A stretch of DNA of 64,000 bases from Mesorhizobium qingshengii. GTDB lineage: Bacteria; Pseudomonadota; Alphaproteobacteria; Rhizobiales; Rhizobiaceae. Positions within the stretch are counted from its first letter, which is position 1; each line of letters opens with the position of its first letter. Made by a program: the position numbers and the translations under genes. This document shows, piece after piece, positions 16,650 through 25,598 of this stretch. The notes beneath the pieces are model-generated. The model was given only the letters and a program-made list of their open reading frames with translations, was not told the origin of the DNA and made no database searches. The stretch is from positions 62,001-126,000 of the forward strand of contig NZ_JAPFQA010000012.1 of NCBI RefSeq assembly GCF_027563465.1, read 5' to 3'.

Positions 16650-16666
16650 AATCTGTAACGTTTCAG
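16650..16666. promoter_or_regulatory. LacI-type operator, copy 2
   Basis: AATCTGTAACGTTTCAG, identical to copy 1 in inverted orientation (17 of 17). It ends 18 bp before the ATG of the sugar-binding protein and next to its GGGAGG ribosome site, a position expected to block transcription of the importer operon. The pair, about 250 bp apart centre to centre, could support a repression loop. Confidence 0.78.
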
Positions 16667-16684
16667 ATTCTGGGAGGAACCGAA

Positions 16685-17923
16685 ATGCGATACAAACTTT
16701 TGACCGCTGCCCTGGCAGCGACGGCTGCCCTGCAGTTTGCCGGTCCGGCCGCCGCGACCGATCTGGAAGTCACCCATTGGTGGACTTCGGGCGGCGAGGC
16801 GGCGGCGGTCGCGGAACTCGCCAAGGCTTTCGATGCAACCGGCAATCACTGGGTGGACGGCGCCATCGCCGGTTCCGGCGGCACGGCGCGGCCGATCATG
16901 ATCAGCCGCATCACCGGCGGCGATCCGATGGGCGCCACCCAGTTCAACCACGGCCGCCAGGCGGAAGAGCTGGTGCAGGCCGGCCTGATGCGCGACCTCA
17001 CCGACGTCGCCACCAAGGGCAAGTGGACGGAGATTGTGCGGCCGAAGAGCCTGCTCGACAGCTGCACCATCGACGGCAAGATCTATTGCGTGCCCGTCAA
17101 CATCCATTCCTGGCAGTGGCTGTGGCTGTCGAACGAGGCCTTCCAGAAGGCCGGCGTGCCGGTGCCGAAGGATTGGAATGAATTCGTGGCCGCCGCCCCG
17201 GCGCTGGAGAAGGCAGGCATCGTCCCGCTCGCCGTCGGCGGGCAGGCATGGCAGTCCTCCGGCGCCTTCGACGTGCTGCTTGCAGCGGTGGGCGGCTCGG
17301 ACGCGTTCCTCAAGGTCTACAAGGACAAGGACGCAAAATTCGCCGCCGGACCCGAAGTCGCCAAGGTTTTCAAGGCTGCGGACGATGCCCGCAAAATGGC
17401 AAAGAACACCAATGTGCAGGACTGGAACCAGGCCACCAACATGGTCATTACCGGCAAGGCCGGCGGCCAGATCATGGGTGATTGGGCGCAAGGCGAGTTT
17501 CAGGTTGCCGGAAAGACCGCCGGCAAGGATTATACCTGCCTGCCGGGCCTTGGGCTGAACGAAGTCATCGCCACCGGCGGCGACGCCTTCTACTTCCCGC
17601 TGCTCAAGGATGCCGACAAGGCCAAGGCGCAGGAGGTGCTGGCCGAGACGCTGCTCGATCCCAAGACGCAGGTCGCCTTCAACCTGAAGAAGGGCTCGCT
17701 GCCGGTGCGCGGCGACGTCGATCTCAATGCGGCTAACGACTGCATGAAGAAGGGCCTCGCCATCCTCGCCAAGGGCGCCGTCATACCGTGGACGGACCAG
17801 TTGCTCTCGCAGGACACCCAGAAGCAGAAGGAAGATCTTTTCGCCGAATTCTTCGCCAAGCCGGAGTTGACCGTGGAAGACGCGCAGAAGCGCTTCGCCG
17901 CCCTCATCGCGTCGGCGGACTGA
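16685..17923 (+). CDS. Sugar ABC importer binding protein (CUT1)
   Basis: 412 residues with a signal peptide ending near GPAAATD (residue 25). The mature start LEVTHWWTSGGEAAAVAEL is typical of the family 1 extracellular solute-binding proteins related to glucose/mannose- and disaccharide-binding subunits. MGDWAQGEF and PVRGDVDL later in the protein fit the same group. It delivers a sugar to the permeases encoded just downstream. GGGAGG precedes the start. The ligand is unknown. Confidence 0.92.
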   Translation: MRYKLLTAALAATAALQFAGPAAATDLEVTHWWTSGGEAAAVAELAKAFDATGNHWVDGAIAGSGGTARPIMISRITGGDPMGATQFNHGRQAEELVQAGLMRDLTDVATKGKWTEIVRPKSLLDSCTIDGKIYCVPVNIHSWQWLWLSNEAFQKAGVPVPKDWNEFVAAAPALEKAGIVPLAVGGQAWQSSGAFDVLLAAVGGSDAFLKVYKDKDAKFAAGPEVAKVFKAADDARKMAKNTNVQDWNQATNMVITGKAGGQIMGDWAQGEFQVAGKTAGKDYTCLPGLGLNEVIATGGDAFYFPLLKDADKAKAQEVLAETLLDPKTQVAFNLKKGSLPVRGDVDLNAANDCMKKGLAILAKGAVIPWTDQLLSQDTQKQKEDLFAEFFAKPELTVEDAQKRFAALIASAD

Positions 17924-18004
17924 CGTTGGAGGCAACCCACCTCGGTCCCGGCCTTGCACACGCAAGGCCGGGACCGCACCGCCCTTACCCAGCCGGCTGA
18001 CGAG

Positions 18005-18892
18005 ATGAGCAAGAGCGAACGCCCCAACCCGCTGTTCCGCAACCTCAATGCGAAGGTCGCCTCGATCCCGATGATCCTCACCGCAGGGGTGGTTTTCGTC
18101 GGCGGCACTCTTTGGACGGTGCTCTATTCCTTCACCAATTCGAAACTCTTGCCGCGGCTGAATTTCGTCGGGCTCGACCAGTATTACAGGTTGTGGGTGA
18201 CGCCGCGCTGGCTGATCTCGATCGAGAACCTCTTGATCTACGGCGCGATCTCGCTGGTTTTCTCACTGGTGATCGGCTTCCTGCTTGCCGCGCTGCTCGA
18301 CCAGAAGATACGCTTCGAGGATACGTTCCGGACCATCTTCCTCTATCCCTTTGCGCTCTCTTTTATCGTCACCGGCCTTGTCTGGCAGTGGCTGCTCAAT
18401 CCGGATTTCGGCATCCAGCATGTGGTGCGGGGGCTGGGTTGGGAGAGCTTCAGCTTCGACCCGCTCTACAATTCCAGCATCGTCATCTACGGCATATCGA
18501 TCGCGGCGCTGTGGCAGGGCACCGGGCTCATCATGTGCCTGATGCTGGCCGGCCTGCGTGGCATAGACGAGGACATCTGGAAGGCCGCGCGGGTGGACGG
18601 GATACCGATGTGGAAGACCTATCTGTTCATCATCATCCCGATGATGAGGCCGGTCTTCATCACCACGCTCGTCATCATCGCCTCCGGCATCGTCAAGGTC
18701 TATGACCTCGTCGTGGCCCAGACCAGTGGCGGCCCGGGCATCGCCTCCGAGGTGCCGGCCAAGTACGTGTATGACTACATGTTCTTCGCCCAGAACCTCG
18801 GCCAGGGTTTTGCCGCCTCGACCATGATGCTGCTCTCGGTGGTGATCGTCATCGTGCCATGGGCCTATCTCGAATTCGGGCGGCGCAAATGA
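18005..18892 (+). CDS. Sugar ABC importer permease, MalF type
   Basis: 295 residues from the ATG at 18005; in-frame codons upstream read through the spacer. About six membrane segments are visible. The EAA loop that contacts the ATPase appears as EDIWKAARVDGIPMWKTYLF. A long N-terminal segment and TVLYSFTNSKLLP fit the first permease of a CUT1 system. Its stop overlaps the next permease start (ATGA, 18889-18892). Confidence 0.92.
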   Translation: MSKSERPNPLFRNLNAKVASIPMILTAGVVFVGGTLWTVLYSFTNSKLLPRLNFVGLDQYYRLWVTPRWLISIENLLIYGAISLVFSLVIGFLLAALLDQKIRFEDTFRTIFLYPFALSFIVTGLVWQWLLNPDFGIQHVVRGLGWESFSFDPLYNSSIVIYGISIAALWQGTGLIMCLMLAGLRGIDEDIWKAARVDGIPMWKTYLFIIIPMMRPVFITTLVIIASGIVKVYDLVVAQTSGGPGIASEVPAKYVYDYMFFAQNLGQGFAASTMMLLSVVIVIVPWAYLEFGRRK

Positions 18893-19818
18893 GTATGGCA
18901 AACACCAACGCTCCAACAATCGCTGCCAGCCAGGACAACGCCGGGCCCTACGGCCCGAAACCGCGCCGCGTGTTTTCGCGCCGCAACATTTTCCTCTACG
19001 GCACGCTCTTTGTCATCGCGGCCTACTATCTGTTGCCGCTCTATGTGATGGTCGTCACTTCGCTCAAGGGCATGCCGGAAATCCGGCTCGGCAACATCTT
19101 CTCGCCGCCGCTCGAGATCACCTTCGAGCCGTGGGTCAAGGCCTGGTCGACGGCCTGTACCGGACTCAACTGCGACGGGCTTTCGCGCGGCTTCTGGAAT
19201 TCGGTGCGCATCACCGTGCCTTCGGTGCTGCTGTCGATCGCCATCGCCTCGGTGAACGGTTACGCGCTGGCCAATTGGCGCTTCAAGGGCGCCGACACCT
19301 TTTTCGTCATCCTGATCGTCGGTGCCTTCATTCCCTACCAGGTGATGATCTATCCGATCGTCATCATCTTGCGCGAGATCGGCCTCTACGGCAGCCTCAG
19401 CGGGCTGGTGATCGTCCATTCCATTTTCGGCATGCCGATCCTGACCTTGCTGTTTCGCAACTATTTTTCGTCCATGCCGGAAGAGCTGTTCAGGGCGGCG
19501 CGTGTCGACGGCGCCGGCTTCTGGGGCATCTTCCTGCGCATCATGCTGCCGATGTCGCTGCCGATCTTCGTCGTGGCCATCATCCTGCAGGTGACCGGCA
19601 TCTGGAACGACTTCCTGTTCGGCGTCGTCTACACCCGCCCCGACACCTATCCGATGACGGTGCAGCTCAACAACATCGTCAACTCGGTGCAAGGCGTGAA
19701 GGAGTACAACGTCAACATGGCCGCCACCATCCTGACCGGGCTTGTGCCACTTATCGTCTATTTCATTTCCGGCAAGCTTTTCGTCCGCGGCATCGCCGCC
19801 GGCGCGGTGAAAGGGTGA
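18889..19818 (+). CDS. Sugar ABC importer permease, MalG type
   Basis: 309 residues. It has an N-terminal membrane segment (NIFLYGTLFVIAAYYLLPLY) followed by five more. The EAA loop is EELFRAARVDGAGFWGIFLR. The partner permease, the ATPase and the binding protein are all adjacent. Both ends overlap neighbours: ATGA with the upstream permease and TGATG with the ATPase, so the set is translationally coupled. An ATG at 18895 is an alternative start. Confidence 0.92.
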   Translation: MSMANTNAPTIAASQDNAGPYGPKPRRVFSRRNIFLYGTLFVIAAYYLLPLYVMVVTSLKGMPEIRLGNIFSPPLEITFEPWVKAWSTACTGLNCDGLSRGFWNSVRITVPSVLLSIAIASVNGYALANWRFKGADTFFVILIVGAFIPYQVMIYPIVIILREIGLYGSLSGLVIVHSIFGMPILTLLFRNYFSSMPEELFRAARVDGAGFWGIFLRIMLPMSLPIFVVAIILQVTGIWNDFLFGVVYTRPDTYPMTVQLNNIVNSVQGVKEYNVNMAATILTGLVPLIVYFISGKLFVRGIAAGAVKG

Positions 19819-20918
19819 TGGCGATGACGGCGGCCAACGGCACCAGCGTTTCGATCCAGAACCTGTCGCTGAATTTCGGTGCGGTGACCGTCCTGGAGAC
19901 GCTCAATCTCGATGTCGCCAATGGCGAATTCATCGTGCTGCTCGGCCCCTCCGGCTGCGGCAAGTCGACCTTGCTCAACTGCATCGCCGGACTGCTCGAC
20001 GTCTCGCAAGGCCGCATCTTCATCAAGGGCAAGAACGTCACTTGGGAAGAACCCAAGGACCGCGGCATCGGCATGGTGTTCCAGTCTTATGCGCTCTATC
20101 CGCAGATGACGGTGGAGAAGAACCTGTCCTTCGGCCTGCGCGTCGCCGGCACACCGAAGGACGAGATCGCCAAGCGGATCGCGCGGGCCGCCGAAATCCT
20201 GCAGATCGAGCCGCTGCTGCAACGCAAGCCGGCGGCGCTCTCCGGTGGCCAGCGCCAGCGCGTGGCGATCGGGCGGGCGCTGGTGCGCGACGTCGACGTG
20301 TTCCTGTTTGACGAGCCGCTCTCCAATCTCGACGCCAAGCTGCGCGCCGAACTGCGTGTCGAGATAAAGCTGCTGCACCGCAAGCTGCAGAACACCATGA
20401 TCTACGTTACCCACGACCAGATCGAGGCGATGACGCTGGCCGATCGTATTGCCGTCATGAAAGGCGGCGTCATCCAGCAGCTCGATGCGCCGCAAACCAT
20501 CTACAACCGTCCGGTCAACCGCTTTGTCGCCGGCTTCCTCGGTTCGCCGGCGATGAATTTCATCGACGGGCAGGTGGCGGCCGGCACTGCTTTCAAGACC
20601 GGAAATGTCTCCATACCGCTCGACCGCTATGCTTTCGACGCGGCGGGCAACAGCGGCGGGCCTTGCGTTTTCGGTATCCGGCCCGAGCACGTCGCCTTTG
20701 GCGAGGCGGCGAACACCATGCCCTTTGCCACCGATGCCGCGGTCGAGATCGTCGAGCCGATGGGCTCCGACACGCTGGTGTGGACGAAGCTCGGCGGCCA
20801 CAATTTCTCTTTCCGCGTCGAGGCGGAAAAGACGCTGCGCAATGGCGAGCCGATCCGGATCGGCTTCGATCCCGCCCGCGCCTCGCTGTTCGACAGCCAA
20901 TCCGGCAACCGCATGTAG
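19818..20918 (+). CDS. Sugar ABC importer ATPase, MalK/UgpC family
   Basis: 366 residues. Walker A is GPSGCGKSTLLN, the signature is LSGGQRQRVAIGRALVRD, Walker B is VFLFDEPLSNLDAKLR and the H-loop is IYVTHDQ. The C-terminal third is a TOBE/OB regulatory domain (GIRPEHV). This class of ATPase powers CUT1 sugar import and can serve several transporters. The start ATG at 19818 overlaps the upstream stop; an ATG at 19824 is possible. Confidence 0.94.
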   Translation: MAMTAANGTSVSIQNLSLNFGAVTVLETLNLDVANGEFIVLLGPSGCGKSTLLNCIAGLLDVSQGRIFIKGKNVTWEEPKDRGIGMVFQSYALYPQMTVEKNLSFGLRVAGTPKDEIAKRIARAAEILQIEPLLQRKPAALSGGQRQRVAIGRALVRDVDVFLFDEPLSNLDAKLRAELRVEIKLLHRKLQNTMIYVTHDQIEAMTLADRIAVMKGGVIQQLDAPQTIYNRPVNRFVAGFLGSPAMNFIDGQVAAGTAFKTGNVSIPLDRYAFDAAGNSGGPCVFGIRPEHVAFGEAANTMPFATDAAVEIVEPMGSDTLVWTKLGGHNFSFRVEAEKTLRNGEPIRIGFDPARASLFDSQSGNRM

Positions 20919-20958
20919 CCCCAAGACCCACCATCCCCAAGCAGAACGGACAGAGACG

Positions 20959-21705
20959 ATGAACTGGTCATTCCAACTGTACAGCGCCCGCAATTTCCAG
21001 CCCTGGGAAGGCGTGCTCAGCACGCTCGGCAAGCTCGGCTACACCGAGGTTGAAGGCTTCGGCGGCGTCTATGACGATCCAAAGAACTTCCGCGCGGAAC
21101 TCGACAAGAATGGCCTCGCCATGCCGACAGGGCATTTCTCGATCGACGCGCTCGAGAAGGATTTCGACGGCGTGCGCAAAATTGCCGACGTGCTCGGCAT
21201 CACGCTGCTCATCTGTCCCTTTCTGATGCCTGACCAGCGGCCGTCCGACGCCGCCGGCTGGCGCGGCTTTGGCGAACGCTTGGCCAAGGTCGGCACGACC
21301 GCAAAGAAGGCTGGCTACGGCTTTGCCTGGCATAACCATGATTTCGAGTTCAAGAAGCTTGCCGACGGATCGGTGCCGCAGGACCACATCCTGTCCTCCG
21401 CGCCTGACATCGGCTGGGAAATGGACGTCGCCTGGGTGGTGCGCGGCGGCGGCGATCCGCTGCCCTGGATCGAGAAACACGGCAAGCGCATCAGTGCCGT
21501 TCACGTCAAGGACATCGCCAAGCCTGGCGAGGGGCTGGACGAGGATGGCTGGTCGGATGTCGGCCACGGCACCATCGACTGGGCCGGCCTGATCAAGGTG
21601 CTGCGCGCCAGGAGCGCCGCCAAGTACTTTGTCATGGAACAGGACAACCCGAACGACATCGAGCGCTTCGCCCGCCGCTCCATCGCAACCGTAAAAAACT
21701 ACTAG
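20959..21705 (+). CDS. Sugar phosphate isomerase/epimerase-like TIM barrel
   Basis: 248 residues of the AP-endonuclease-2-like (xylose isomerase-like) superfamily. It starts NWSFQLYSARN and contains GFAWHNHDFEF, VHVKDI and the C-terminal FVMEQDNP, where His and Glu residues are known to bind a divalent metal. Members of the family act as sugar or keto-sugar isomerases and, in some rhizobial pathways, on 3-keto-glycosides. It is 40 bp downstream of the importer ATPase gene and 11 bp before the oxidoreductase, so all three share an operon. The reaction here is not fixed by sequence. Confidence 0.82.
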   Translation: MNWSFQLYSARNFQPWEGVLSTLGKLGYTEVEGFGGVYDDPKNFRAELDKNGLAMPTGHFSIDALEKDFDGVRKIADVLGITLLICPFLMPDQRPSDAAGWRGFGERLAKVGTTAKKAGYGFAWHNHDFEFKKLADGSVPQDHILSSAPDIGWEMDVAWVVRGGGDPLPWIEKHGKRISAVHVKDIAKPGEGLDEDGWSDVGHGTIDWAGLIKVLRARSAAKYFVMEQDNPNDIERFARRSIATVKNY

Positions 21706-21716
21706 GAACAATCAGC

Positions 21717-22859
21717 ATGGCAAAGAAACTGGGTATCGGCGTCATCGGCTGCGGCAACATCTCGAAGGCGTATTTTTCGCTGGCGCCGCTGTTTCGCGGC
21801 ATCGAGATGCGCGCCTGCGCCGACATCAACATGGATGCCGCCAGGGCGCGGGCAAAGGAGTTCAAGCTGCGCGCCGAAACAGTCGACGGATTGTTGAAAG
21901 CCGACGACATCGACATCATCGTCAATCTGACCATCCCGGCGGTGCACTACGAGGTGTCGAAGCAGGTGCTCGACGCCGGCAAGCACGTCTATTCGGAAAA
22001 GCCCTTCGTGCTGTCGGTCAAGGAAGGCCAGGACCTCAAGGCGCGAGCGGAGAAGAGGGGGCTGCGCATCGGCTCGGCGCCCGATACCTTCCTCGGCGGT
22101 GCGCATCAGCTGGTCCGCGAGCTGATCGACGGGGGAAAACTCGGCAAGATCACCAGCGGCACGTGCCACGTCATGGGCCACGGCATGGAGCACTGGCACC
22201 CCAATCCCGACTTCTTCTTCCAGCCTGGCGCGGGACCGGTGCTCGATATCGGACCGTATTACATCACCAATCTGATCCAGCTGATCGGACCGGTGAAACA
22301 GGTCGCGGCCTTCGCGACGACGCCGGCCAAGGAGCGCACCATCAGTTCAAAGCCGCGCGCGGGCGAAAAGATCCCGGTCAACACGCCGACGACCATCCAT
22401 GGCCTGCTGGAATTCGAGAACGGCGCCGTGGTGACGCTGAACACAAGTTGGGATGTCTGGGCCCACGGCCATGCGCCGATGGAACTCTATGGCGAGGCTG
22501 GCACGGTGTTTGTGCCGGATCCAAACTTCTTCGGTGGCGATGTGCGCTTCACCGAGGACAGCAAGCCGGTCAAGAAACTGCCGAAATGGAAGCATCCGTT
22601 CGGCGTGCCCAACGAGATGCATTCGCAAGGCATGATGGCCAACTACCGCACGGCGGGCCTCGCCGACATGGCGCTGGCGATCACCGAGGGCCGGCCGCAC
22701 CGCTGCTCGATGGAACTGGCGTTGCACGCCGTCGACGTGATGACGGGGCTGCTGCGCTCGGGCGAGACCGGCAAGTTCGTCGCCATGCAGACGACATGCG
22801 AGCGGCCGGCGGCACTTGGCGTCAAGGAAGCCAAGGAGCTGCTGGCAAAGAAGAAATAG
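21717..22859 (+). CDS. Gfo/Idh/MocA-family sugar oxidoreductase
   Basis: 380 residues. The N-terminal Rossmann fold begins GIGVIGCGNISKAYF, and the family signature YSEKPFVLSV holds the Lys-Pro pair near residue 93. The C-terminal domain contains GPVLDIGPYYITNLIQLIGP, which carries the catalytic Asp and nearby residues of the family. These enzymes oxidise or reduce a sugar hydroxyl with NAD(P). Position next to a TIM-barrel isomerase and a sugar importer suggests both act on the imported sugar. Confidence 0.88.
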   Translation: MAKKLGIGVIGCGNISKAYFSLAPLFRGIEMRACADINMDAARARAKEFKLRAETVDGLLKADDIDIIVNLTIPAVHYEVSKQVLDAGKHVYSEKPFVLSVKEGQDLKARAEKRGLRIGSAPDTFLGGAHQLVRELIDGGKLGKITSGTCHVMGHGMEHWHPNPDFFFQPGAGPVLDIGPYYITNLIQLIGPVKQVAAFATTPAKERTISSKPRAGEKIPVNTPTTIHGLLEFENGAVVTLNTSWDVWAHGHAPMELYGEAGTVFVPDPNFFGGDVRFTEDSKPVKKLPKWKHPFGVPNEMHSQGMMANYRTAGLADMALAITEGRPHRCSMELALHAVDVMTGLLRSGETGKFVAMQTTCERPAALGVKEAKELLAKKK

Positions 22860-22873
22860 GCCACGCGCCGCAT

Positions 22874-22901
22874 CCCTCTCCCCGTTCTAGCGGGGAGGGG
22901 G
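22874..22901. repeat. Small intergenic palindrome (CCCTCTCCCCG type)
   Basis: CCCTCTCCCCG (22874-22884), a TTCTAG loop and CGGGGAGGGGG (22891-22901) form a GC-rich hairpin, followed by a second purine tract (GGGAGAGGGGC). There is no T-tract. This sequence style is common as a dispersed intergenic element in rhizobial genomes; that is general knowledge, and only one copy is visible here. It lies between the oxidoreductase and the aldo/keto reductase genes. Confidence 0.55.
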
Positions 22902-22979
22902 TAAGGGAGAGGGGCTGAGCCGACTCGCCGCGTTGTCGCGGTGGCAGCCGACGGGCTCGCTTCCATTTGAGGATTTCCC

Positions 22980-24026
22980 ATGCCCTACACACCCGCCGAA
23001 AACCGCTACGAGAACATGGTCTACAACCGTTGTGGTCGCTCCGGCCTTAAGCTGCCGGCGATTTCGCTCGGGCTGTGGCACAATTTCGGCAATGATACGC
23101 CGCACAAGACCAAGCAGGCGATCGCCCGCAAGGCCTTCGATCTCGGCATCACGCATTTCGACCTCGCCAACAATTACGGTCCGCCGCCCGGTTCGGCGGA
23201 GACCGCTTTCGGCGAAATCCTGCGCACCGATTTCGCCGGCTATCGCGATGAGCTGATCATCTCGACCAAGGCCGGCTATGAGATGTGGGCCGGTCCCTAT
23301 GGCGAATGGGGCGGGCGCAAATACATGCTGGCCAGCCTCGACCAGAGCCTGAAGCGGATGGGTCTCGACTATGTCGACATCTTCTATTCGCACCGCTTCG
23401 ATCCCGATACGCCGCTGGAAGAAACCATGGGAGCGCTCGATCATGCCGTGCGCTCGGGCAAGGCGCTCTATGCCGGTATCTCGTCCTACAATTCGCAGCG
23501 TACACGCGAGGCCGCGGATATCCTGAAGCAACTCGGGACGCCCTGCGTCATCCACCAGCCGAGCTATTCGATGCTGAACCGCTGGGTCGAGGAGGACGGC
23601 CTGCTCGACACGCTGGAAGGGCTCGGCGTCGGCTCGATCGTGTTCTCGCCGCTGGCGCAAGGCATGCTGACCGACAAATATCTCGGCGGCATCCCGCAAG
23701 GCAGCCGCGCCTCCCAGGGCAAGTCGCTGAAGACGGCGTTCATCAACGACAGGACCATCGCCAACATCAAGGCGCTCGACGCCATTGCCGGCAAGCGCGG
23801 CCAGACGCTGGCGCAGATGGCGCTGGCCTGGGTGCTGCGCAAGGGCAAGGTGACCTCGGCGCTGATCGGCGCCAGCCGGCCGGAGCAGGTCGAGGACTGC
23901 GTCGGCGCGCTCAAGGTGCTCGACTTCAGCGATGCCGAACTGGCCGAGATCGATACCTACGCACGCGAGTCCGACATCAATCTGTGGGCTGCTTCGGCCG
24001 AACGCAAAGGCCCGCCGAGGAAATAG
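22980..24026 (+). CDS. Aldo/keto reductase, YghZ (L-glyceraldehyde 3-phosphate reductase) type
   Basis: 348 residues. The barrel begins VYNRCGRSGLKLPAISLGLW, with the tetrad Asp and Tyr in ITHFDLANNYGPPPGSAE, Lys in ISTKAGYEMWAGPYG and His in YSHRFDPDTPLEET. This pattern matches the AKR14/Kv-beta-like subgroup, which reduces small aldehydes with NADPH. The gene is 120 bp downstream of the oxidoreductase, on the same strand, and ends at a strong terminator, so it is probably the last gene of the sugar island or a separate unit. Confidence 0.88.
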   Translation: MPYTPAENRYENMVYNRCGRSGLKLPAISLGLWHNFGNDTPHKTKQAIARKAFDLGITHFDLANNYGPPPGSAETAFGEILRTDFAGYRDELIISTKAGYEMWAGPYGEWGGRKYMLASLDQSLKRMGLDYVDIFYSHRFDPDTPLEETMGALDHAVRSGKALYAGISSYNSQRTREAADILKQLGTPCVIHQPSYSMLNRWVEEDGLLDTLEGLGVGSIVFSPLAQGMLTDKYLGGIPQGSRASQGKSLKTAFINDRTIANIKALDAIAGKRGQTLAQMALAWVLRKGKVTSALIGASRPEQVEDCVGALKVLDFSDAELAEIDTYARESDINLWAASAERKGPPRK

Positions 24027-24049
24027 CTTGCTTTACAAGCCGGCAAACC

Positions 24050-24079
24050 AAAACGGCGGGAACCCCTCCCGCCGTTTTT
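24050..24079. terminator. Rho-independent terminator, bidirectional
   Basis: A perfect 12-bp stem, AAAACGGCGGGA (24050-24061) and TCCCGCCGTTTT (24067-24078), encloses a 5-base loop and is followed by TTTTT. The A-tract on the other side lets it act in both directions. It lies between the convergent aldo/keto reductase and trypsin genes. Confidence 0.9.
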
Positions 24080-24103
24080 CACGCAAAAAGCGATGACCGC
24101 GCG

Positions 24104-25198
24104 TCAGGGCGTCGCCGGCCTCTGGGCGGTGCCAAGTCCGACCTTGGGCTTTTCCGGCGCGGGCGCAGGAGTCTTCATCTTCGCCTCGATCCAGCCGCTG
24201 TAGTTGGCCAGCCGCGTGTAGATGCCATAGGCGTCCTTGTGGCCGCAGGCAGCACTTCCGTCCGCCGGGCCTTCGCCCCAGCTGACGACGCCGACCTGGA
24301 CCGGGCCACCGGCGCCGGTCATGAACAGCGGGCCGCCGCTGTCGCCATTGCAGGCGTCGCGCACGCCGCTGGTGGTGCCGGCGCAGATCATGTTGTTGGT
24401 CAGCGGGTCGGTCATGTCGGCGGCGATCGCATTGGCGGCGGCTTCGATGCCCTTTTCCGAGTAGCGCATGCGATGGGACAGATCGCCCAATGCGGCCTTC
24501 AGATCATGCGCATAGATGGCCTTGATGCCGCTGTTGCAGGCGCTGTTCGGCTGCAGGTCCAGGTCGGCAACCATCAGCGTGGTGGGAAAGGTCCCGTCCT
24601 GCATCTTGCCCCAGCCGGTGACGGTCGTCTTGCCGGCATCGGGGGTAGCCTCGTGGGCAAGCTTGATGGCCGGCGCATCGGCCGGCTCGGCAAGCCGAAG
24701 CAGGCCGAGGTCGTTGTCGAGCGTCTGCTCGCTGTAGCCTTCGTTGACGATGACCTCCACCACCTTGTGGCGCTTGCCCTCGCTCAGCTCGGTGGCGCCG
24801 GTCAGCACGGTGACGGAGTCTGGCGAAATCGGCTGGCCCTTGTCGTTGAGGCAGTGCGCCGCGGTGAGCACCCATTGCGGCGCGATCAGGCTGCCGCCGC
24901 AGAATTGTGCATTGGCCTGCGAGGCCGGGTTCTCGTCCAGCCTGTCGGTGGTAAGCAGCGCGACCTGGAACGGGTAGGCGCCCTTTTCGGCCTGGTTGCC
25001 GCCATAGACGCGATCGGTGCCTTCGGGATTTTCCGCCGCTGCCTTGGCCCTGGCATCGGCGACACGTTTCATCGGCGAAACCGCCGCTTCGGGCCTGGCG
25101 ATGTCATCCGCCTGGCTGGTGTTGATTGATATAACGGCAGCGGCGATGCCAAGCAGCGAAGCGGCAACGATTGGCCCGAACCGACTTGTGATGTGCAC
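24104..25198 (-). CDS. Exported trypsin-like serine protease
   Basis: 364 residues from the GTG at 25198, chosen because AGGAGG lies six bases upstream; a longer frame to 25297 lacks such a site and would bury the signal peptide. The signal peptide spans about residues 1-30. The S1 peptidase domain starts at RVYGGNQAEKGAYPFQV, with a possible activation cleavage before VYGG. The triad is His115 (LTAAHC), Asp163 (DNDLGLL) and Ser287 (GDSGGP). Asp281 sits six residues before the serine, predicting cleavage after Lys/Arg. The C-terminal tail is Pro/Ala/Lys-rich. It is divergent from a V8-like protease gene. Confidence 0.92.
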   Translation of the reverse strand: MHITSRFGPIVAASLLGIAAAVISINTSQADDIARPEAAVSPMKRVADARAKAAAENPEGTDRVYGGNQAEKGAYPFQVALLTTDRLDENPASQANAQFCGGSLIAPQWVLTAAHCLNDKGQPISPDSVTVLTGATELSEGKRHKVVEVIVNEGYSEQTLDNDLGLLRLAEPADAPAIKLAHEATPDAGKTTVTGWGKMQDGTFPTTLMVADLDLQPNSACNSGIKAIYAHDLKAALGDLSHRMRYSEKGIEAAANAIAADMTDPLTNNMICAGTTSGVRDACNGDSGGPLFMTGAGGPVQVGVVSWGEGPADGSAACGHKDAYGIYTRLANYSGWIEAKMKTPAPAPEKPKVGLGTAQRPATP

Positions 25199-25598
25199 CT
25201 GAAACCTCCTGAAACCATTTTCCCGTGCAGGCCGGTGCCGGGACATGATGCAATGAGGCGGTGCCGGTTTCGAGATCCGGACGCGTGCCACTTTCAATTG
25301 GCGCGCGATCGGTCACAAAACCGAATCCCACTTTTGCTAACCGTGCCCGCGAGCAGGACCCGCACAAACCCTATAGCCCCCCACGGGCTACGTGGAAGTG
25401 ATTTGTCATTGCCAATGTTGGATTATTTTAGGCAGTATATCGCCGCGGGCGTTTTTTGGCGGGGGCCTTCAAATGACCGTGCAGAACAACGATCGGGCCG
25501 AACGCCGGCAGGGAAACTCATTTATCGGCGTCACCACGATCTCGACAATATTTCTGTATTTTGATCCAGTCCTTGCTGACTTTTGGGAGAGTCTCACC
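25199..25598. other. 400-bp divergent spacer between two protease genes
   Basis: No gene is supported here. The only clear structures are the ribosome site of the trypsin gene (25204-25209) and a small hairpin at 25374-25390 (TAGCCC and GGGCTA arms around CCCAC). The centre is more AT-rich than the flanks (25391-25450), as expected for promoters of both genes. I see no convincing operator. Confidence 0.5.

Noticed and set aside
22874..22920. Possible rho-independent terminator after the Gfo/Idh/MocA gene
   Set aside because: The hairpin is GC-rich but has no T-tract on either side; a dispersed palindromic repeat is the better description.
25392..25598. Extension of the V8-like protease frame upstream
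   Set aside because: It would place 69 residues before a well-formed signal peptide, and the ATG at 25599 has its own ribosome site.
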